From Hypsibius dujardini (Eukaryota > Tardigrada > Eutardigrada > Parachela > Hypsibiidae): 61,030 bases of DNA. Positions 44,253-57,800 of this stretch are shown here, in pieces (position 1 is the first letter of the stretch; each line of letters opens with the position of its first letter). The stretch is from the NCBI GenBank assembly GCA_001579985.1, contig LRSR01006219.1, positions 1 to 61,030 of the forward strand, written 5' to 3'. Below the pieces are notes generated by a model that was not told the origin of the DNA, ran no database searches, and saw nothing but the letters and a program-made list of their open reading frames with translations. The position numbers were made by a program, and so were the translations under genes.

Positions 44253-45381
44253 TTCTGTCGGTCTGTTTGCGTGCCAGTCTGCCTGTCTATTTGTCTGTTG
44301 CCTGCGTGACGTCTGCCTGTTGTTTGCTATTTAAACTGGGAATTTTTCAGCTACCCCGGACGTCAGATTGGAACGAATTCACGCCAAAAACAACTCCCTC
44401 GTTCTGGCCTGCACCTACAGCGGCCACTCAGCTATTCCTCCATTGGGGTTTTACTTTCATTTCCGAAACCCTATCACTGATACCCGAGAGGATCGCACTA
44501 TCTTCACAGACGATCCAGCCGGCAAGGTCCGTGGAATGGACCTCCTGTCTGATTGCAGTCCACCAAATGGCAAAAAGTGCTCCGGCCGCTACGTCATCTC
44601 GCGGAATGTTACGCTTGACAAATTGTTCGGCAAAGGCGAGAATCCGCAGTTTGAGCAGGCACTGATTCTGGAGGTGCCGACTGTTAACAAGACGGACGCC
44701 GGTCATTACGGCTGCTGGGCAGGAAACGATGCCGGAACCGGATACGCCCAATTGAAAGTTAACATTAACGGTACATTCAAAAGCATTCAGCAAAGCAAAA
44801 CAGTTAGACAGAACAGAAACACACAGCCGAGCGATTACAAGAAACGTGACAACCAATTATGCGGGTACAAGTGTTAAAGAAAGACCGTTTACTCACAGTC
44901 CCAAGACCAATAATCGTTATAGGCAGATACAAAGACAGACAAGCAGACAGACAGCCATACAGGCATGTTAGTAGGCATACAGACAGACAGAGCCATACAG
45001 GCATTTTGGTAGGCATGCAGACAAACAGACATACATACAGATGTTCACATAGTCCGACAAATAGACAGGCCAAGTGAGACAGACAGACAAATAGGAAGAT
45101 AGACAGACAGAGAGATGTAGGGATAAACTGACAGTTAGACGGGCAGACAAACAAACAAACAAACAAACAAACAGACAGACAGACATACAAATAGGCAGGT
45201 AGACAGACTGCCAGAACCTGAGACAGACAGATAGACAATAGGCGGCATTTATTAGACAGACAATAAGTTGAGCTTCGCGTTTTCGATAATCAGTCTAACA
45301 CCACATGATTTCGCTTGGTTTTCAGACTGCACGGATGGCACCACATGTATCACCACCGAGCCGGCCAGTCCATATTACTAG
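43037..45381 (+). CDS. Secreted protein with two immunoglobulin-like domains
   Basis: Exons 43037-43055, 43457-43573, 43756-44100, 44351-44770, 45326-45381; all introns phase 1, as usual for Ig genes; 318 aa. The 19-base first coding exon encodes MGAKLR; exon 2 supplies the hydrophobic signal core ([15 protein letters not shown]). Ig1 is exon 3 ([21 protein letters not shown]). Ig2 is exon 4 ([31 protein letters not shown]), with an extra Cys pair in a loop ([11 protein letters not shown]). The tail [13 protein letters not shown] ends in PYY-stop, with no transmembrane or GPI-like stretch. The phase-1 framing and D-A-G-x-Y-x-C signature support extracellular Ig folds; partner and family are unknown. 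Introns 1, 3 and 4 carry CTGT/CAGA arrays. Confidence 0.82.
43040..43460. repeat. Direct duplication of exon 1 donor/intron flanking a CTGT array
   Basis: About 75 bp around 43048-43120 (ATTGCGCGGTAAGAAAACAC ... ATATTTGCAG) recurs at about 43393-43456 (ATTGCGCAGTAAGAACACAA ... GTATTTGCAG). Between them lie degenerate CTGT/GTCT repeats (43140-43350). Confidence 0.75.
44108..45250. repeat. CTGT (44108-44310) and CAGA (44930-45250) arrays in Ig gene introns
   Basis: The first starts 8 bases after the donor of exon 3. The second is interrupted by CATACAGGCAT.TT.GTAGGC direct repeats and a (CAAA)n run near 45150. Confidence 0.9.
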
Positions 45382-45654
45382 ACCAGTCATACATGTTTGC
45401 TGTCTTAATCTGGGGAAGTCCGAGAACCCAAAACCGAAACGTTAATTCAACTCAAAGTTTCCAACGCATCCGGCAAAACTTCATCACAGCACACAAAGGG
45501 GCAGGAAACACTGCCTCAAGACCGCCGCAGCTCAGTCACAGCTGCATTGTAACAAAAACAATCCAATCAAACGCTTTCCTCAGTGTGAGAAGGCGTATAA
45601 AGACGACAATAAAATTAGGATGAGAGAAATTGCACGAAAAAAAGTTTCGCTAGT
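45382..45654. other. Convergent 3' ends of the Ig gene (+) and TIM23 (-)
   Basis: 273 bp, presumably the two 3' UTRs. Nothing else recognised. Confidence 0.6.
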
Positions 45655-45974
45655 TCAGAGGTGCATCATCTGACGGACGCGGTCACCGCTCGTGACGAGG
45701 CAGTAGGCCGCGGCAACGGCCAGCCCGGTGCCGCCGCCCATGGCGCACTTCCGCAGACCGGAAGTGGACTTGAAGAGGGCGCCGGTCGCGGCACCGGCCG
45801 CCAGGGTGTTGAGTTCGTCGTCGACGCCACGGAGCTTGGAGAGAATTACACCGAATCCGCTGTACATAACCGCTGAAACGAACATAAGATGACATTATGA
45901 TAGACATCAATAGAAATAAACGCGTTAACAGACAGGCAGATAGACAAGATAGACAAGACAAGACAGACAAGACA

Positions 45975-46010
<36 letters not shown>

Positions 46011-47443
46011 GGACAGATAGACAAGACAAGACAAGACAGACAAGACAGACAGACAGACAGGCAAGCAGGCAGACAGATAGGCAGACAGATAGGCAGACAG
46101 ATAGGCAGACAGCCTGAGATAGGTAAAGAACAATTCGATCGACACACACACAAAAGTACAGTGTTCAACTAAAATTATTGCATTTCGTTTAAGAGGAATT
46201 TGCCGCTTGGTTTTGGCCAAAAAAGCTGCTTTGTTTTCCCGTCCATAGTAAACAGGATATTTCTATTCATCCATGAAACTCCCTTTTTATCGTAATGTGT
46301 TGAGTTTGGCAACTTTTGGCCGTAGCCGAAATCTAAAAATCACGTTGAAAAAAGTCACGTTTTATAAAACTGATCAATCAATAATCAAACAACCAATCAA
46401 TCAATGTACCGATTGATCAATCGACCGATCAATCAATCGACCGATCAATTAATGAACCGATCAATCAATGAACCGATTAATCAACGATATTCCAGATGCA
46501 CCATTCAAGCCCAAAAGAATCTCTCACCGAGTACTCCAAGTCCGTTGGCGTAGGTCGCTCCTCTTTTCGAAACATAATTCAGAAGCTGCGTCCTTCTGGC
46601 GCCACCCGTCAGGCCGGCGACTGTGGTGTCCCGTAGTCCGGAATAGATTCCCGTCGTGCCTCCAATCATAGCACCTAATACAGAAAAAAATTCCTACCAT
46701 TTACGTTACCAAAAATCATCGATAATTTTGACGGAAATCTATTGAAAATAATGTCAAGCGTCGGAAAAATTCCACAGCGAGAGCAGACCTTCAAAACTGA
46801 TGGAATTTCGCGACTTTAAAGTTCAGGTACAATCAATCAATCAACGGTTCCGTCATGTTTTATCGTTTAACGCTTAAAACAGGTACTTGATTGATTGATT
46901 ATAGATAAACTTGGAATTCCCGAAACTCTGATCAATTTTCAAAATCCGATCTCCCCCTCATGTTTTTTCTTCCCTTGATAGCTAATTTGATCGACATAGG
47001 TCGAACACAGTTCGGTATACTTCAAACACAATCAGTTTGAGTGGGAGGGAAGAGGATATCGAATATTCTAATCATATCGACGAAATTGCTATTTCCTTCT
47101 CCCTACATGCCGAACACCCATCTCGCTACAAACTCGTAATGAAAAAGACCCTTACCGATCATAACAGAACCACCGATCTGCGAGAAAGCCAGTTCGAAGC
47201 GGCCTCGTTGCTTGGATGCGCCCTCGGGGAAAATGTATTGCGGGCCTTCTTGGAGGACGGATGGGTCGAAATTGAGGTATGGCGAGGAGAGCGCCGGAAT
47301 GGCGCCGGGGAACACTGCAAGCCAAAATGGAAGGGTTAAATCATTTTCGCGAGAGAGGTGAGGGTTTACGTACGGGGAACGCCGTAGTTGGCCTCGGCGC
47401 CGCCGGAGAGCGCACCATAGGAAGATCTCTCAGCGTCCATCAT
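45655..47443 (-). CDS. TIMM23: Mitochondrial import inner membrane translocase subunit TIM23
   Basis: Exons in transcript order: 47443-47374, 47314-47156, 46674-46528, 45872-45655; introns all phase 1; 197 aa (human 209). Family landmarks: LSSPYLNFDPS, IFPEGA.K.RGRFELAF before the first membrane helix, glycine-rich helices (GGSVMIGGAMIGG), LLNYVSKRGATYANGLG, MYSGFGVILSKLRGVDDELNTLAAG, and a last Gly-rich helix. TIM23 is the channel subunit of the inner-membrane presequence translocase with TIM17 and TIM50. Two adjacent Met codons open the frame; the upstream one is used. The N-terminus is shorter than in vertebrates. Intron 3 holds a long CAGA/CAAGA array (about 45930-46120) and ATCA repeats near 46380-46470. 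Confidence 0.95.
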
Positions 47444-49193
47444 AAAGTGCCGTCCGGGTCCCTGCGCGAAACTTTTTTCTGAAAGATGATGGACGTCCTC
47501 CGTCGGCGGTGAAAAGTTGCAGTAATGTATATTTTTTCTGTATTCGTTAAGAAGAACGGTGATAAGGTGAGAGAATAGAGTGAAAAATGATGATGAAGAT
47601 GTACAATCAGTCAGCTGCTGTCTGAGTGTCGCCGCACCACTCTCCTGTTGTTGCGTCAGCTTGGTGTGACTACACGCAGAACGTATTGCGGATAGCCATA
47701 TTCGGACTATTCATCCACGCTAGTCCATATGCACTGCGCCTACCACGTGTGTGCGTAGGATGGTTAAGCGTAGGAGTCTAAGGTTTGGAAAGCGTTGGAA
47801 TGGATTGGATTTATCATTGGACGGGCATGGAAATCCATGGGACAAGGGATTTCCATGACGATGAAAATTGGAAGTCCATGGAGTTTGGAGTTCGGTACGC
47901 GACTGGAGAGGCGAAAAAAATAATCTCAATCTGTACTAATTATCAGAGCTTTTATAATTTTTTTCAACCACTGATTTTGACAATGGGGAGTGACGGACGT
48001 CGGACTCCCATCACGGGAGTTCAGAAATGGAGCCCAAATCCGTGGATTTCCACATTTCATGGAGTTCACAATCCAATCCACGAGGATCGTTTGGATCCAA
48101 CAATTTTCCAAAACTATGAACGGCTGGAGGCTATGTATTTGGACGAAGAGGGTTATCTTTTGTCTCTCTCTTTTTGCAGGATCAGTTAATAATGGACACT
48201 ATTTGCCTGTAAAATTCACACAAAATTGCAGTTCTACCTTTTTAATATTTATTTTCGCTAAACCAAGAGGAGGAATATCAACGGGAAAATGGAAGACGTG
48301 CCTGGTCTAGTGATAACATTCATATGACGTGAGTGCGTACGGTGTCTGGTTCATCGATAGATTGGTTGATTAATTGGTTGATTAATTGGTTAGCCTGTTT
48401 GTCTGTCGTTAATAATCCACCAACTGGGTTTAGTCAGCCTTCTCCCACTATTTCGAACTTAGTACAACTATGAGGATCTTCGCAATGCATGCGGGGCTGC
48501 GTTAAAGAAACTGATGACGTAGGACAACGTTTTGGATCTGTTGCTGTTGATGGATAGCGATATGGATGCCCAAGATGGTCTGAAGTCGGCGACGGCTGAC
48601 AGACAGACAAACTGATTGTCTGTTTCACAGACATACAGACATGCACACAGAGATACAGTTAAGCAGGCAGGCAGGCAGGTAGAGAAACTGATAGGCAGAT
48701 TGACCTACAGGCAGACAGACTGATTGACTGATTGACAGATAAACATGCCTACATGCACACATACAGGTAGAAGGCAAAGACAGACAAACTCATGGGCAGA
48801 CAGACAGAAAGAAGAACGGATAGACTGACAGACAAACTGTTTGACTGTTTGACTGAAAGGCTAACAGACGGATTCAGTTACTTTGGAGGTAGGCAGACAT
48901 GCAGGCAGACAGACAAGATAAGGCACACCGATAGATAGACAAGCAGGCAGACACATAGATAGACATGCAGTAGCATAATTTTCATAAACAGTGGCCATCT
49001 AATATGGGTTCTTGTACGGTATTGTGTGGAGCTGGTGCTGAAGTCGTAAAACATGAACACTGTAAATGGACGTGCACAAATCAATCCAAAATGAATGCAT
49101 TAGGCAAACAAAATGTGGGAATATCAGAAGAATAGAAGTCCGGGGACCAAACAAACGAGAAATGCTTGTGTACTAAGTAGATGTGGAAGCGTT
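47444..49193. other. TIM23 promoter, imperfect palindrome and MROH1 3' flank
   Basis: 47444 to about 47700 is the presumed TIM23 promoter. About 47785-48115 is an imperfect inverted repeat rich in ATTGGATT and TCCATGGA words. About 48600-48960 holds scattered CAGA/CAGG repeats. No gene recognised. Confidence 0.55.
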
Positions 49194-49510
49194 TCAGACG
49201 TGATGGGACGATTTCTGGTATATCAGACCGAGCGCTTCCGCCGCCCGTTGCCGAACCAGCGGCTCTTTGTCGGACAGAAGATGGATGACGGCAGGTGCCA
49301 TGTGGCTGGTCGTGGTGTCCGGCTGACCGGCAGCGGCAACTTGGGCCAGAAGATTGCCGGCCAGCAGGACGGCATTGGCTCGCATGGTGGGGCTCTCCGA
49401 CCGGAAGTAGCCGATAATGTGGTTAAGATAGGCGGGGATTTTGTCGGCGAAATCGGTGCCCTGGAAGGAGATGCAGCCGATCAGATAAACAAAATAATAC
49501 AGCCAAACAA

Positions 49511-49563
<53 letters not shown>

Positions 49564-50525
49564 CAGACAGACAGACCTATTAACAGATAGACAAACAGAT
49601 TGGCGGGCAGGTAGACAAATAGAACTCACCAAGGCGCTGGAAATAAGTTTCAATAAACGGCTATATGCAATGCCATCCGGATAAGACAAGGCAGTGACAA
49701 GCGCCTCCGATTTCAGAAGGGGAAGTAGAAGCTTGAAGACTGACTTCGTCGCCTGAAACAAGAAATCGAAGTTTCTTGAACAAGAAATCGATGGAAGATC
49801 AAACCCAAAGATCATTCCCACCGTTGAGACTTCATGATTATCGTCATTCAGATGGAGCAAAAGAATCACCAGCACATCATGCACTTCCTGGGTGAAGGCT
49901 GCCCTGACGGACTCATTCTCGGCTACAGTGGCAGCTTGACCGAACAACGAGAAGGCCATGGAACGGATCATGGGGCTTTCGCTCTCGAAAGATGGTCGCA
50001 GGCGAACAGAAATGCTGATGAGATCCTCTTGGATGCGGGCGCGGTCGATGACTGGAAGGAGCTTGTTGAGCGCTTTCATGGCCTCGATAGGAGCGCTATT
50101 CATGTTTCCGTCGGCGGAGTCTTCCAGGCCGGCGAGGATTACACGGAGGATGCTGTCCGCATTAGCGTTCACCTGAAGAAATTTTATCCAACAATTAAAA
50201 CTTTACGATACATGCACATACAGGCACATGGACAAACAGAGAGACAGACTAGACAGACAGACAAACACACAGGCAGACACAGGCAGACTAGACAGACACA
50301 CAAACATACACGCAGACAGACAGGCAGGCAGACAGATAGACAGACAGATAGACAGATAGACAGACAGACAGACAGACACACAAACACACACGCAGACAGA
50401 CAGGCAGGCAGACAGATAGACAGACAGATAGACAGACAGACAGATAGACAGACAGACAGATAGACAGACAGATAGACAGATAGACAGATAGACAGACTGA
50501 CAGATAGACAGATAGACAGACAGAC

Positions 50526-50560
<35 letters not shown>

Positions 50561-52435
50561 TATATAGATATAAAGACAACCAGACAGACCAACGGATGGA
50601 CAGACAGACAGAAAAAAATACATGATTTGCCCGACCGATACTCAGGCATAACAACAAAGGCTACGAAGACACGACAGGCAGCCCCGGCAATCGTACAATT
50701 TTCGGCCCGAATTGTGCCAAGCTGCCCATGCCGCGAATGCAGAAAACTCGAACAATCAGCGCCTGATCGGAATTCTTCGTTGCCAGATGGTTCACGACTT
50801 CCTGTACCTGCCCAGCGTCCGTCGGCTTCTTACTCTCCAGCATCTGAAGAAAACCATGATAATCTCTGATAGTCTGATAATCTCCCACTCAAGACAATCA
50901 CTCGAATAAAGTTAGTAATCCGAGTTCAACTTAATTAATTTTCGAATTTCGATAAGAGGCTTTTTTTACGATAATTTAAATAATATTTTGCTATTTAAAA
51001 ACTTATTTTTAATAGAATACAAGCAAAAAAATGTAATCTTAAAACGTTGACAGCTTAAACCGTCAATCTGAAATACAAAATTCAATTCGTAAAATTTGTC
51101 ATCGAATTACGTTTCGCGCTGGTAAAAGATATGCATAGTTCAAACGATGCAAAAAAGTACAAGAGGACATGAAGACATACCGCGGAATACATTGCCACTG
51201 CAGCGGCCCGTTGCGCATCAATCTCGCTGTTCAGGTACGGCACCAGTCCGGCAATCACCTTCTTCGCGTCCAGCTCCGCCGACTGGAAGATGCATTTACA
51301 GGTGACGTGCAGACCCTCCGCGTACATCACCGGATCCTCAATCATCTCGAAGGAGATCGGCACCACCGAATTGGCATTCTTCAGCAGCTGCTTCAGCGCG
51401 TCCACGGCGAATCGCGACGGCACCACCTAGCGGAGAATTCAACGTAACTCAAAAGGAATAATTTCGGCTGTTCGCGACGGCGCCACCTAGCGGAGAACTC
51501 AATTTTGTTTAATTTTCGGCTTTCCTCTCGGTGAATGCCAAAGTTCCTCACACCTTGTAAACGCTCTTCCACTCGGAGTCCGCGCCGGTCTGTTCGGAGG
51601 ACACGGCGAACTGCGGCGGTTTGGAGGACTGCGCGCCGACCATGGCGGCGGTGATGACGATCAGGACCGGTGCGAGGTCGGCAAAGTTGGCCTGGAGGAG
51701 GTCGGTGTTGTTGCTGGACTGAAAGAGCTCCACCAGGACCGCCAGACTTTGCAGGATGGGCAGGCTGGCGCATCGGGCGTGGATGTGCACTTCCGAGTAG
51801 CAGGGCGTGGTGCGAAGGGTGTCCAGGCAGTGCTGGAGGAGAATGGGCGCGAAGGAAGCGACAGAGCCGAGGGATCGCCACAGGGCGGCCGTCGATCTGC
51901 AGTCGAAAAGGGAACACTTATACAAGAACAGCAAATTAAAAGCAAATGTAACTGTCCCCATTGTCCAAACACTTACGGAAGAAGAGGAACAGGTTGGTTC
52001 AGCAGCACCCTCGCCACCATCTCCGTGTCATGCTCGGCTATGGCCTTGATGCAGCCCTCAATGCCGACTTTGGTGGCCGGATCGCGGACCGTCTTCAGGG
52101 CAAACAGCAGACCTCCCAAAATATCCGGGCCCTGCTCCTTCAGCGGTTGCCACTTGTTCTTGAGGGTCGCCTGCAGGATAGCTGCCACGCCGGCCGCCGT
52201 CACCGCTCGTCGCTCAAGCAAGCCTTGATAATACAACTGCCGGACAAATTTCACCAGCTGGTCGCCCTCGAGGATGCCGTAAAAGAGTCCAGCAATGCTG
52301 GTGGCGGCCGCGTGAGACGAAAGGCTCTCCTTCATCCATGATTGCCGGCCGGCTTCAATCCATTCTTGGTCTGAAGACTTCCCATCTGCAAAAGGTAACT
52401 CCATTTTTGCATGCTGCTATAAGTTCCCATATCGA

Positions 52436-52472
<37 letters not shown>

Positions 52473-53631
52473 GACTGACTGCATCCCTATCTGCCTGGTA
52501 GCCTGACTGCCTGTCTGACTGCTTCCAGTACACACTCACTGGATAAAATGGATGCTAAGCGTTTCCCACAAGCCAACGCCGTCTCCCGACATCGTGCATC
52601 GGGATCCATGGATCGCATCGCCAACAGCCCCATCGCCATGCCCAAGATCGGTGCGATGACGTTTTCCGTCACCGCGTCCGAGGTCAAGACATTGTGCAGC
52701 ATGGTCAACGAGTGGTACCGCTCGTGATCCGAGTCCGACTCCAGCCACGGCTTGAGGTTTCTTAGCAGCACTACCGTGGCCTCTGCATTGCGGTACACCT
52801 TCACCACTGTCACCATAAACTCGGATAACGCCTTGATCGTCGCATCCCACAGCACCTGAACGGATGGTAACCAAAAATATGATTTAACATCCCCACTTGA
52901 CATTGCAGGCATTACCTCATAGTTCAAGTAGGCAGCATTCGCTGCGTCCGCGCCTTCCGAACTGTCATGCCGCGGCGGAAGCAGCGGGAAGACACTGTTG
53001 CAGAACAACAGCAAGGCGTCCTCGACCTCTTCCATGGTGATTTTCGGCGGCAGTTGGGCCAACTCCGCGCAAGCGGTCACAGCCAGCGCCCGAACGGAAG
53101 AACGCAGTTCCGGCGGTTCGCTCTTGACAAAGTCCTAAGAATTGTAGACAAAGATAAATTACTGATCGTGCTGAAACCGATATTTATTGTTCACAATTAC
53201 ATTCCAAATTAAACAAATTTGAAATAACCTTCATGTGGAACATGAGCGCCTGTCGTTTGTCCAGCGTGGAGTTGGTCTCGCGAAGTGCTTTGGCTAGCAT
53301 CTCGGTGAACCGGCAGAGAGAGTGCTTGATGGCAAACTCTTTCACGCCGACGAAAAAGGGCATAATAGAACGCATGATGTCGTCGATTCTGGTCAGGAGG
53401 AGGGCACGGGGCGCTCCAGAGACGGCATAACCGTAGCAGGTGACGATGGTGGACTTAGAGCGTTCGCTGTCAACGGACTCTTGTTTGGATTCCTTCGCGC
53501 TGCCGAACAGGTTGAAGATGCTGGATCGTTTGCCTTGTCTGTAAACGGAATGAGTTACAAGGAGGAAGAGAATGCTCAGACAAGCAACGAAACAAACAGA
53601 CACACAGACAGGGAGACAGGCAAACGGACAC

Positions 53632-53666
<35 letters not shown>

Positions 53667-54223
53667 TGACTGAGAGGCAGACTGACAGACAGACAGACTG
53701 ACTGAGAGACAGATACAGCGACAGAAAGACTCAGAGACAGGTATATATTAGGAACTTAAAAACAGACAGGCAGATAGAGAGGTTACGGCACTTACTTGTC
53801 TGGTACTGTGAAGCCGTCCAATTTGCTGAGGATCAAGTCGAAGTGAGCGGAAGACGCCTTTCCAACGGCCACAGCGCACGCTTGACGTTCAACGATCTTC
53901 GAATGGTTGACAGAGTTGAAAATACCGTCCAGGCCCTTGTTAACCACCAGCGAATCTGTGGAGATCTCCAGCGTTGTTCCCAATGCCCGGTACAGGAAAG
54001 CCTTGTCTTCGGGGAAATCAATGTAAAGAGGAATTTGAATTGTGAAACATTCCGCGATGCGATGGATCAGCTCCGGCTCGACGTTCTTGAGGTCATGCAG
54101 ACTGGTCTGCAGCAACTGCAAAAAGAATGTAAATTTTCAGAATGTATGTCAACCTGTCTGTCTGTTTGTCTTTCTGCCTGTCAGTCAGTCAGTCAGTCAG
54201 TCAGTCAGTCAGTCAGTCAGTCA

Positions 54224-54255
<32 letters not shown>

Positions 54256-55351
54256 ATCTGTCTATCTGTCTGTCTGTCAGTCAGTCTACAAGTCTACCTG
54301 ACTGCCAGGCCCTTACTTTCAACAGTGATTCCTCCCACGCCTGTCCATCCCATGCCGTCTCTCCGCCCTCATTAGACGCCCTCATCGTAAAAAAATTCTC
54401 CAGCTCCGTGATCGTACCCTCCCACAGCTCCTTCAACGCCTCTGCCATCCGGCCCACCACCAGCTGCAACAACCGCAACAGGCTATCCCCATCCGACTGG
54501 TCAATCGCCGAGCCCGACAACACAAACAGCCGCGTAAACAGTTCCACCACCGCGGGACTCCGTTTCACAGCGCCACTCGGAGCCAACGTGGCGAAGACGT
54601 CGCGTTGAGTGTTCAGATGCACCAGACATTTGGCCACCGTCCGCGCGGACTCGGTATACTGCCACATCACCTGATGGTCAGGCAAAATACAAACATGCTT
54701 AAATGTTTTTTTTACCGAAAATAAATAATGAAATTAAAAAATATATTTCCAAATAAATGAACCAATCTTTCGGGATATAAAATAAAATACATAAAAAGAA
54801 ATGTAATACCAGGTAGTCAAAGAGGCCTGGAAGGAGGATGGTCTCCATGCCGTGTACAGTAGTGGTCAGGAGGTGTAAGACATTCTCACAGGCCGCCCGT
54901 AGGGCCTCGTCGGTGACAACTTCCAGGCCGGACGGCGAACGTGGGATAGTGGTCGCTGGGATGGAGCACTGCCGGACAATGAATTCGATCAAAGGCGCGG
55001 AGTTGTCCACGGTCAGATAGAGCCGGTCAGCCAAGGTGAGAACGAGTTGTGCAAGGATTTGTTTGACGTTGTTAGAGAGGGTCACTGGCGGGGTAGGTGC
55101 GATGATCGGTTCGAGGGATTTCAGCAGCGCGTTCAGATAGAAGGAGAAGCTGACATCTGAAAAAGACAGAAAGATAGAAACAGGCAAACAAACAGAAAGA
55201 CAGACAGGCAGACATACAAACAGACAGAAAGACAGACAGAGACAGACAGAAAGACAGACAGAAAGACAAACAGAAAGACAGACAGAAACAAACAGACAGA
55301 AAGACAGACAGACAGAAACAGACAGAAAGAAAGACAGACAGAAAGACAGAA

Positions 55352-55413
<62 letters not shown>

Positions 55414-55784
55414 CCGACAGACAGGACAGATTTACCTGGTTGATTGACAAGCTTGTTGACGATGGTGAGTGCCCCGACAACGGATCGGTCGCTGGCATCT
55501 TTGATGACTGTCGATTTCACCACGTTCGGACTCAACTTGGCCAGAAGAAAGTTGATGATACGATCGGGAAAGTTCAAGTACAAAATGGCGAAACAACGTA
55601 GAACTTCGTTGTGCGATTTGACGGCGAAAGGTTTTGCGTAGTCAGCCGGTGCACATGCCTTGAAATGAGAGGCAATCAGTTAAATGACATGGATCAGTAA
55701 AAGTTTGCTCACTTTGACCAAATGAAATGCTGGTAGACAGGTAGATGGACGGGCAACAAACAAACATACAATTAGAAAACAGAC

Positions 55785-55829
<45 letters not shown>

Positions 55830-56491
55830 AGCAGGCAGGCAGGCAGACGGAGATCCAGAGGGACCAGACAAGCAGGACGGACGATTTCTTACTTGTGCGA
55901 ATATGACATCTAAGAGCGCATCCAACTGTGGTTCCAAGATGCTTTTCGCATTCGACGATAGCATCTCCAGAACAATGGCAAGACCTTCGCTCGCGCTCGA
56001 CTCGTGCGGATGTTTCCGAACGACTGACACTGCGCTTCCTAACAGTCTATCAGCCTGCGTCAATCACCCAGTTCAAGACAATTTTTCCCTGCGATTTGAA
56101 TTCAGCTCATAAGACAGTCGTTTCTCACCGTTTCCTGCAGTTTCTCTTTAGAGATTACGCGAGCAATGCAACTGGTAGCATGCACCATAAAAGCAGCCAG
56201 CTCTGGTTCTCGCATCTTCGGTAGCCAGTGCAGGAGGATGTATTCGTAGATTACGCCAAAGTCGTTCTGGAAGAAGTGAACTTTGACCGACTGATCGGGT
56301 GCCTCGTTTTCCCGGGCGACATATTCCAAAATGGCGTCAGCAAACTGTGCCACCGCTAAAGAACACAAAATGGCTTAAACAGACCAGCAAACTGCAAACA
56401 GACAACCATGTCAACCAACGAAAAGACAGCCTTGATAATTGATAAACACACATGAAGACAGACAGACAAACAGACACATAAGCAGACGGGC

Positions 56492-56534
<43 letters not shown>

Positions 56535-57758
56535 TTTTAACCTCCTGCGATGGCCCTTTTCAGCTGGTCTGTCCTGGCCTCAGGCAAGAGCGGCGCGAGC
56601 ATGCTCAGCACCGCGCTCAGGAATGGGATGGAGTCGTTAACGTTGGCGGAGAAGATCCGACCAAACGTCTGGAATGTGGTGACACTGGGAAGATTGCCCG
56701 GCTGGAACAGATTCAGCATTTGCTTCATCACCTCGATGCAAAACTGCCGACTGACCGTGACCAACAGATCACTTCCCAGTATCACGAGATCCTGCAGCCA
56801 ACAAAAATGCAAACCAAGTCAGACTCGCATGTGCAGCGAACAAAATATCTGTTGATCAGTCGGGCATTTTCGCGACAAATAAATGAACAGTGCAGATCAC
56901 TCACTCACTCACTCAATCAATCAATCGATCACTCAATCAATCAATCACTCACTCAATCAATCCATCAATCAATAGCTTACCTTATCGTTCAACCCATCCA
57001 CGGCTGCTGCGATGATCTCGATGGCAGTCTTCTCATCCACCGCCGTTAAGACGTTATCGTGGTTCAAAATGCTGTCCAGCGTCGTTGCAATCATCACTTT
57101 CTGCAGTTTTGTGCAAGTCTGCAAAAAAAAAGACAGTGCATGTGAGTTGTGTGAATCATACTCATCCATCCGGGACCGGAAGTGCAATAATTCTTCCCAT
57201 ATATCACTTATAAGAATAAAACACTTTCCCCTTTGGAAACAATACTATGAATAAATTACTCGTGCAAGATAAGCTGGCTTGACCAGATGACATGACATGA
57301 CATTGATGATAAGCTAATCAGCTGATTAATGTGAGAGTCCTTCGATTGATTGGCTGATTAGTTCGATCAAAGTGACTGAACTCTTTTAGAATGCGAAATA
57401 CTGCAACCTTAAACCAAGAATCTATCTATAAATTAACATTTTTAATTGACAAAACTCATGACGCACAGAAAATTTGCAACATGTCACCGTGAAACTTTCG
57501 CAGTACGAGCATGATAAGCGGGGAAGACACACCATGTGGACGGCTACTGATTGATTGAACGATTGGCTCAACTAACATCGTTCCACGAAAAATGCATGGA
57601 AAATAAATGCCATCACACTAATCTCAATTTCATCCATATTTACTGATACAACACCTCCTGATGCTCCAGCCAGTTGCGATAATCCATTTGACAACACCCA
57701 TCTGCTTTCTGGCGGTGGGCGGTTACAGGAGAGGAGATACTGGTGTTCAATGCGCTGG

Positions 57759-57800
<42 letters not shown>

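Noticed and set aside
50184-50657. Long open frames reading Leu-Ser-Val-Cys or Asp-Arg-Gln-Thr repeats here and at many similar arrays
   Set aside because: They are translations of (CTGT)n/(CAGA)n in introns. A four-base repeat without stops is open in several frames on both strands.
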